A stretch of 8,708 nt of DNA. It comes from Candidatus Omnitrophota bacterium. Lineage in GTDB: Bacteria; Ratteibacteria; UBA8468; B48-G9; JAFGKM01. Where the stretch lies: positions 1 to 8,708 of the forward strand of contig JAMWBY010000057.1 in assembly GCA_023818745.1 (NCBI GenBank). Reading direction: 5' to 3'. Of the stretch, positions 6,183-8,708 are shown in pieces. Made by a program: the position numbers and the translations under genes. A model generated the notes under the pieces. It searched no databases. It had not been told where the DNA came from and was given only the letters and a program-made list of their open reading frames with translations. The number at the start of each line of letters is the position of its first letter. Within the stretch, counting starts at the first letter, position 1.

Positions 6183-7532
6183 ATGAGCAATATCTTCAAA
6201 AAAGTAGAAAAATTTATAGAGAAAGAAAAGTTAGTTGAAGATAAAGATAAAATTTTGCTTGCAGTTTCAGGAGGGCCTGATTCTGTTTTTCTTTTTCATT
6301 TTTTTATTTATTTTTTAGAAAGAAAAGATATTGAGATAAAGATTGCCTATATACATCATCATTTAAGAAAAGAGGCGGATAGAGAAGTTGAATTTGTAAA
6401 AAATCTTGCATATAGTTATGGTATTGAGTTTTTTAAAGATGATATTAAGATTGAAAAAAAAGTAAATATTGAGAAAGTTTTGAGAGAAAAAAGGTATGAA
6501 AAGCTTTATCAAATTGCTTATAAAACAAAATGTAATAAAATCGCGGTAGGTCATACTCTGGATGATAATGTTGAAACAGTTATTATGAATTTTTTAAGAG
6601 GAACTGGTATTTCAGGGCTATGTGGTATATGGGCTTTAAATAAAGTGATTCCAAAATCAGATATAGTAGTAATAAGGCCTCTTTTATGTGTTGAGAAAAA
6701 GGATATAGTTGAATACCTAAAAAAAAATAAGATTGAATATTTAGTGGATAGATCTAATTTTTCTCTTTCTTTTTTTAGAAACAAAGTTAGAAATGAATTA
6801 ATACCTTTTTTTACTAAATATAATTCTTCTTTAAAAAAACAAATATCAAAAATGGCCTCAATTATAAAAGAGGAAGAAAAATTTTTAAGGCACTATTCAG
6901 AAAAAATTTATGAAGAAATTGTTCAAGAAAAATCAGACAAGATAATAGTTAATGTAGAGAAGTTTAATTCGCTGGATATATGGCTGAAAAGAAGAATTGC
7001 AGGTATTATTTACAAAAAGGTCAAAAACACATTTTATATCAATTATAGAATTATTGAAAAGATAGTAAATTCAATTGAAAAAGGAAAAAGTATTTTTGAC
7101 AATGAAACAATTGAGCAACTTTTAAAAAATAGAAAGATTGAAGAAGAACCTTTTCTTTATAAATTAGAAGTTCCTGGAGAAATAAAATTTAATAAGGTAA
7201 GGGTAAAAACAGAGTTTGTTGAATTTTCAGAAGATATTTTTAAAAATAAAGATAGTTTTACAGGTTTTTTTGATTGGGCAAAAATAAATGGAGAAATAAT
7301 TATAAGAAATAGAAAAGAGGGTGATAGGTTTGTGCCACTCGGTTTTAAAAAAGAAAAAAAAATATCAAGATTTATGATAGATAAAAAAATTCCTAAGCAT
7401 GAAAGAGATAGAGTTTTAATTTTTGAAAATAATGGGAAAATCATGTGGATTTGTGGATATCAAATTTCAGAAGAATTTAAGGTTGAAAAAAGCACTTTTA
7501 AAGTTTTAAAAATCACAATTGAAAATCTTTGA
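6183..7532 (+). CDS. tilS: tRNA(Ile)-lysidine synthase
   Basis: TilS uses ATP and lysine to convert C34 of the CAU-anticodon tRNA-Ile to lysidine, switching its reading from AUG to AUA. AUA (ATA) is very frequent in the genes here, so this function should be essential. The 449-residue protein is full length for the TilS form with a C-terminal domain. The PP-loop SGGPDS is at 29-34, followed by HHHLR (58-62), GHTLDDNVET (123-132) and GTGISGL (140-146). The substrate-binding region DRSNFSLSFFRNKVRNELIP spans 189-208. The middle region (about 215-320) is the helical TilS linker domain. The C-terminal domain has RNRKEGDRF (375-383) and KKISRFMIDKKIP (392-404). The gene is preceded by its own strong -10 with almost no leader and no Shine-Dalgarno site. 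ATG 6183 places the PP-loop at the expected distance. Confidence 0.97.
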   Translation: MSNIFKKVEKFIEKEKLVEDKDKILLAVSGGPDSVFLFHFFIYFLERKDIEIKIAYIHHHLRKEADREVEFVKNLAYSYGIEFFKDDIKIEKKVNIEKVLREKRYEKLYQIAYKTKCNKIAVGHTLDDNVETVIMNFLRGTGISGLCGIWALNKVIPKSDIVVIRPLLCVEKKDIVEYLKKNKIEYLVDRSNFSLSFFRNKVRNELIPFFTKYNSSLKKQISKMASIIKEEEKFLRHYSEKIYEEIVQEKSDKIIVNVEKFNSLDIWLKRRIAGIIYKKVKNTFYINYRIIEKIVNSIEKGKSIFDNETIEQLLKNRKIEEEPFLYKLEVPGEIKFNKVRVKTEFVEFSEDIFKNKDSFTGFFDWAKINGEIIIRNRKEGDRFVPLGFKKEKKISRFMIDKKIPKHERDRVLIFENNGKIMWICGYQISEEFKVEKSTFKVLKITIENL

Positions 7533-7553
7533 ATTACTAAAAAATTCTAAATA

Positions 7554-7562
7554 TGTTAAAAT
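7554..7562 (+). promoter_or_regulatory. Possible extended -10 promoter of the pseudopilin gene
   Basis: TGT-TAAAAT (TG at 7554-7555, hexamer 7557-7562, 5 of 6 to consensus) resembles the extended -10 at tilS. The best -35 at 17-base spacing (TTACTA, 7534-7539) is only 3 of 6. The start of transcription would be about 7569, giving a leader of about 18 bases with no Shine-Dalgarno match before ATG 7587. The 54 bp between tilS and this gene show no terminator, so read-through from tilS is also possible. Confidence 0.4.
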
Positions 7563-7586
7563 AATAATTTAAAAAAATTTTATCTA

Positions 7587-8036
7587 ATGAGGTATTATAA
7601 AAACTACGGAATTACATTGATAGAAATAGTTGTTTCTATGTTTATTATTTTTACTATTGGTGCCATTTCTTTACCTGTTTTACATAGGGCAAGAAATAAA
7701 GCAACTATTACAAAAACAAAAGCAATTATAAATACAATTGAGGCAGCACTTTCTGTTTATGAAACCGACTTTGGTGATTATCCATATTCTGATGGAAACA
7801 GTAGTAAAATACTTGTAGAAGTTTTACAGGGTCCTTGTCAAAGTGATAAATGGAATGGACCATATATTAGATTTAAGAAAGATGAGATTGATAAGGATGG
7901 GAATATTCTTGATTCCTGGAAGACACCAATTATTTATAAATATCCCCAATCAGATTATAAAAATGTGCCTTTTCTTTTGATTTCAGCTGGCAGTGATAGA
8001 AAATTTGGAACAAAGGACGATATAGGAAATTGGTAA
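7587..8036 (+). CDS. GspG-like type II secretion / type IV pseudopilin
   Basis: This 149-residue protein has a class III prepilin signal: a short positive leader (MRYYKNYG), processing after G8, and mature ITLIE with Glu at +5 (E13). A hydrophobic helix follows (about 9-31) that would anchor and pack the subunit. The body matches the major pseudopilin GspG family: ALSVYETDFGDYPYSDG (54-70), LDSWKTPIIYKYP (108-120), and the calcium-site ending SAGSDRKFGTKDDIGNW (133-149). GspG polymerises into the type II secretion pseudopilus after cleavage by the PilD/GspO peptidase. No secretion ATPase, secretin or peptidase gene is in the window, so this copy is isolated. It could equally serve a type IV pilus-like or other surface assembly. 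An IMPase-family gene starts 2 bases after its stop, suggesting coupled translation. Start choice is supported by the prepilin leader length. Confidence 0.9.
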   Translation: MRYYKNYGITLIEIVVSMFIIFTIGAISLPVLHRARNKATITKTKAIINTIEAALSVYETDFGDYPYSDGNSSKILVEVLQGPCQSDKWNGPYIRFKKDEIDKDGNILDSWKTPIIYKYPQSDYKNVPFLLISAGSDRKFGTKDDIGNW

Positions 8037-8038
8037 AA

Positions 8039-8708
8039 ATGGAAAGATTTAATATTGCTGTTGAAATTATTGAAAAAGCAGGAAAGTATTTAAAAGATGA
8101 GATTAATAAATGTTTGAAGTTAAAAGAAATGAGATATGATGTTAAACTACTCCAGGATAAAGAAAGTGAGAAAATTATAGTTGGCGGAATAAAAAAATAT
8201 TTTCCTTATGATAGTTTCTTATGCGAAGAAGAAGGATTAGATATCAGAAACAAAGACAATTTATGGATAATTGACCCACTTGATGGAAGTTTAAATTTTT
8301 CAAGAGGGATACCTCATTTTTCTATATCAATAGGATTTAATAGTAAGACGGAAAAATTTGGTATTGTTTATGATTTTCTAAAAAATGAAAAGTTTATAGG
8401 TATTGAAGGGAAAGGAGCATTTTTAAATGGCAAGAAAATAAAAGTAAGTAAGACAGAAAAAATTGAAGATGCTATATGTGCGATTGGATTTATAAGAGGT
8501 GAAAAAGAAATTAAAATTGGTTTAGAAATTTTAAATGATTTAGTTCAAAAAGTTAAAAGAATAAGGATGATGGGTTCTGCTTGTTTAGACCTTTGTTATC
8601 TTGCCTGTGGAAGGATTGATTTTACTATACATTTGAGTTTAAATGAATGGGATTATTATGCAGGAGAAATTATACTAAAAGAGGCGGGTGGAAGTTTTGA
8701 GCAAATAG
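8039..8708 (+). CDS. Inositol monophosphatase-family phosphatase, 3' truncated by window edge
   Basis: The frame is open from ATG 8039 to the window end (223 residues visible). The usual family length is about 250-270, so 25-50 residues are missing. Metal-site motifs are intact: LCEEEG (61-66), the signature WIIDPLDGSLNF (76-87, with D79 and D82), and the C-terminal EWDYYAGEIILKEAGG (203-218, with D205). A PHFSISIG strand (92-99) and the GKGAFLNGKKIKVS segment (124-137) are also typical. The enzyme is a Mg-dependent, Li-sensitive-type phosphomonoesterase. Candidate substrates are inositol-1-phosphate, fructose-1,6-bisphosphate (class IV FBPase) or 3'-phosphoadenosine-5'-phosphate (CysQ). The sequence does not choose among them. 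It begins 2 bases after the pseudopilin stop, with no Shine-Dalgarno site, so it is probably translated by reinitiation. Confidence 0.92.
   Translation, partial: MERFNIAVEIIEKAGKYLKDEINKCLKLKEMRYDVKLLQDKESEKIIVGGIKKYFPYDSFLCEEEGLDIRNKDNLWIIDPLDGSLNFSRGIPHFSISIGFNSKTEKFGIVYDFLKNEKFIGIEGKGAFLNGKKIKVSKTEKIEDAICAIGFIRGEKEIKIGLEILNDLVQKVKRIRMMGSACLDLCYLACGRIDFTIHLSLNEWDYYAGEIILKEAGGSFEQI

Overview
The window is a very AT-rich bacterial segment. Codon use leans heavily on AAA, GAA, ATA and AGA, and genes are tightly packed, often overlapping by 4 to 8 bases. A bacterial-type TilS, a predicted lipoprotein and a GspG-like pseudopilin point to a diderm bacterium. It also carries a V/A-type ATPase. The GH172 (DUF2961), amidohydrolase and URO-D-like cassette is a combination I associate with uncultivated Omnitrophota, Ratteibacteria or PVC-type genomes. 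That placement is a guess; no marker here settles the phylum.

Bases 1-5011 (+ strand) form one apparent transcription unit of six genes. It opens with the 3' part of V-type ATPase subunit E. Next come a family-4 uracil-DNA glycosylase, V-type ATPase subunit C, a GH172/DUF2961 protein, an amidohydrolase-2 protein and a URO-D/MtaA-like protein. Four junctions overlap (8, 4, 4 and 4 bases) and the fifth has a 1-base gap, so translation is probably coupled along the row. Two features stand out: a DNA-repair gene sits between two ATPase stalk subunits, and a possible carbohydrate/C1 catabolic cassette is welded to the ATPase genes.

Bases 5012-6092 hold a convergent - strand gene for a PHP-domain phosphoesterase lipoprotein. 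Its 3' end carries a 35-bp GC-rich hairpin insertion bracketed by a perfect 8-bp direct repeat. The insertion appears to have rewritten the C-terminus. The 90 bp between this gene and tilS contain two divergent sigma-70-like promoters. Both would give leaderless or nearly leaderless mRNAs.

Bases 6183-8708 (+ strand) hold tilS (essential tRNA-Ile lysidine synthase), a GspG-like pseudopilin, and an inositol-monophosphatase-family gene that begins 2 bp after the pilin stop and runs off the window. I saw no rRNA, tRNA, CRISPR array, transposase or convincing intrinsic terminator. The most noteworthy items are the insertion at 5080-5130, the intercalated UDG gene, the compact divergent leaderless promoters, and the GH172-amidohydrolase-URO-D cassette.
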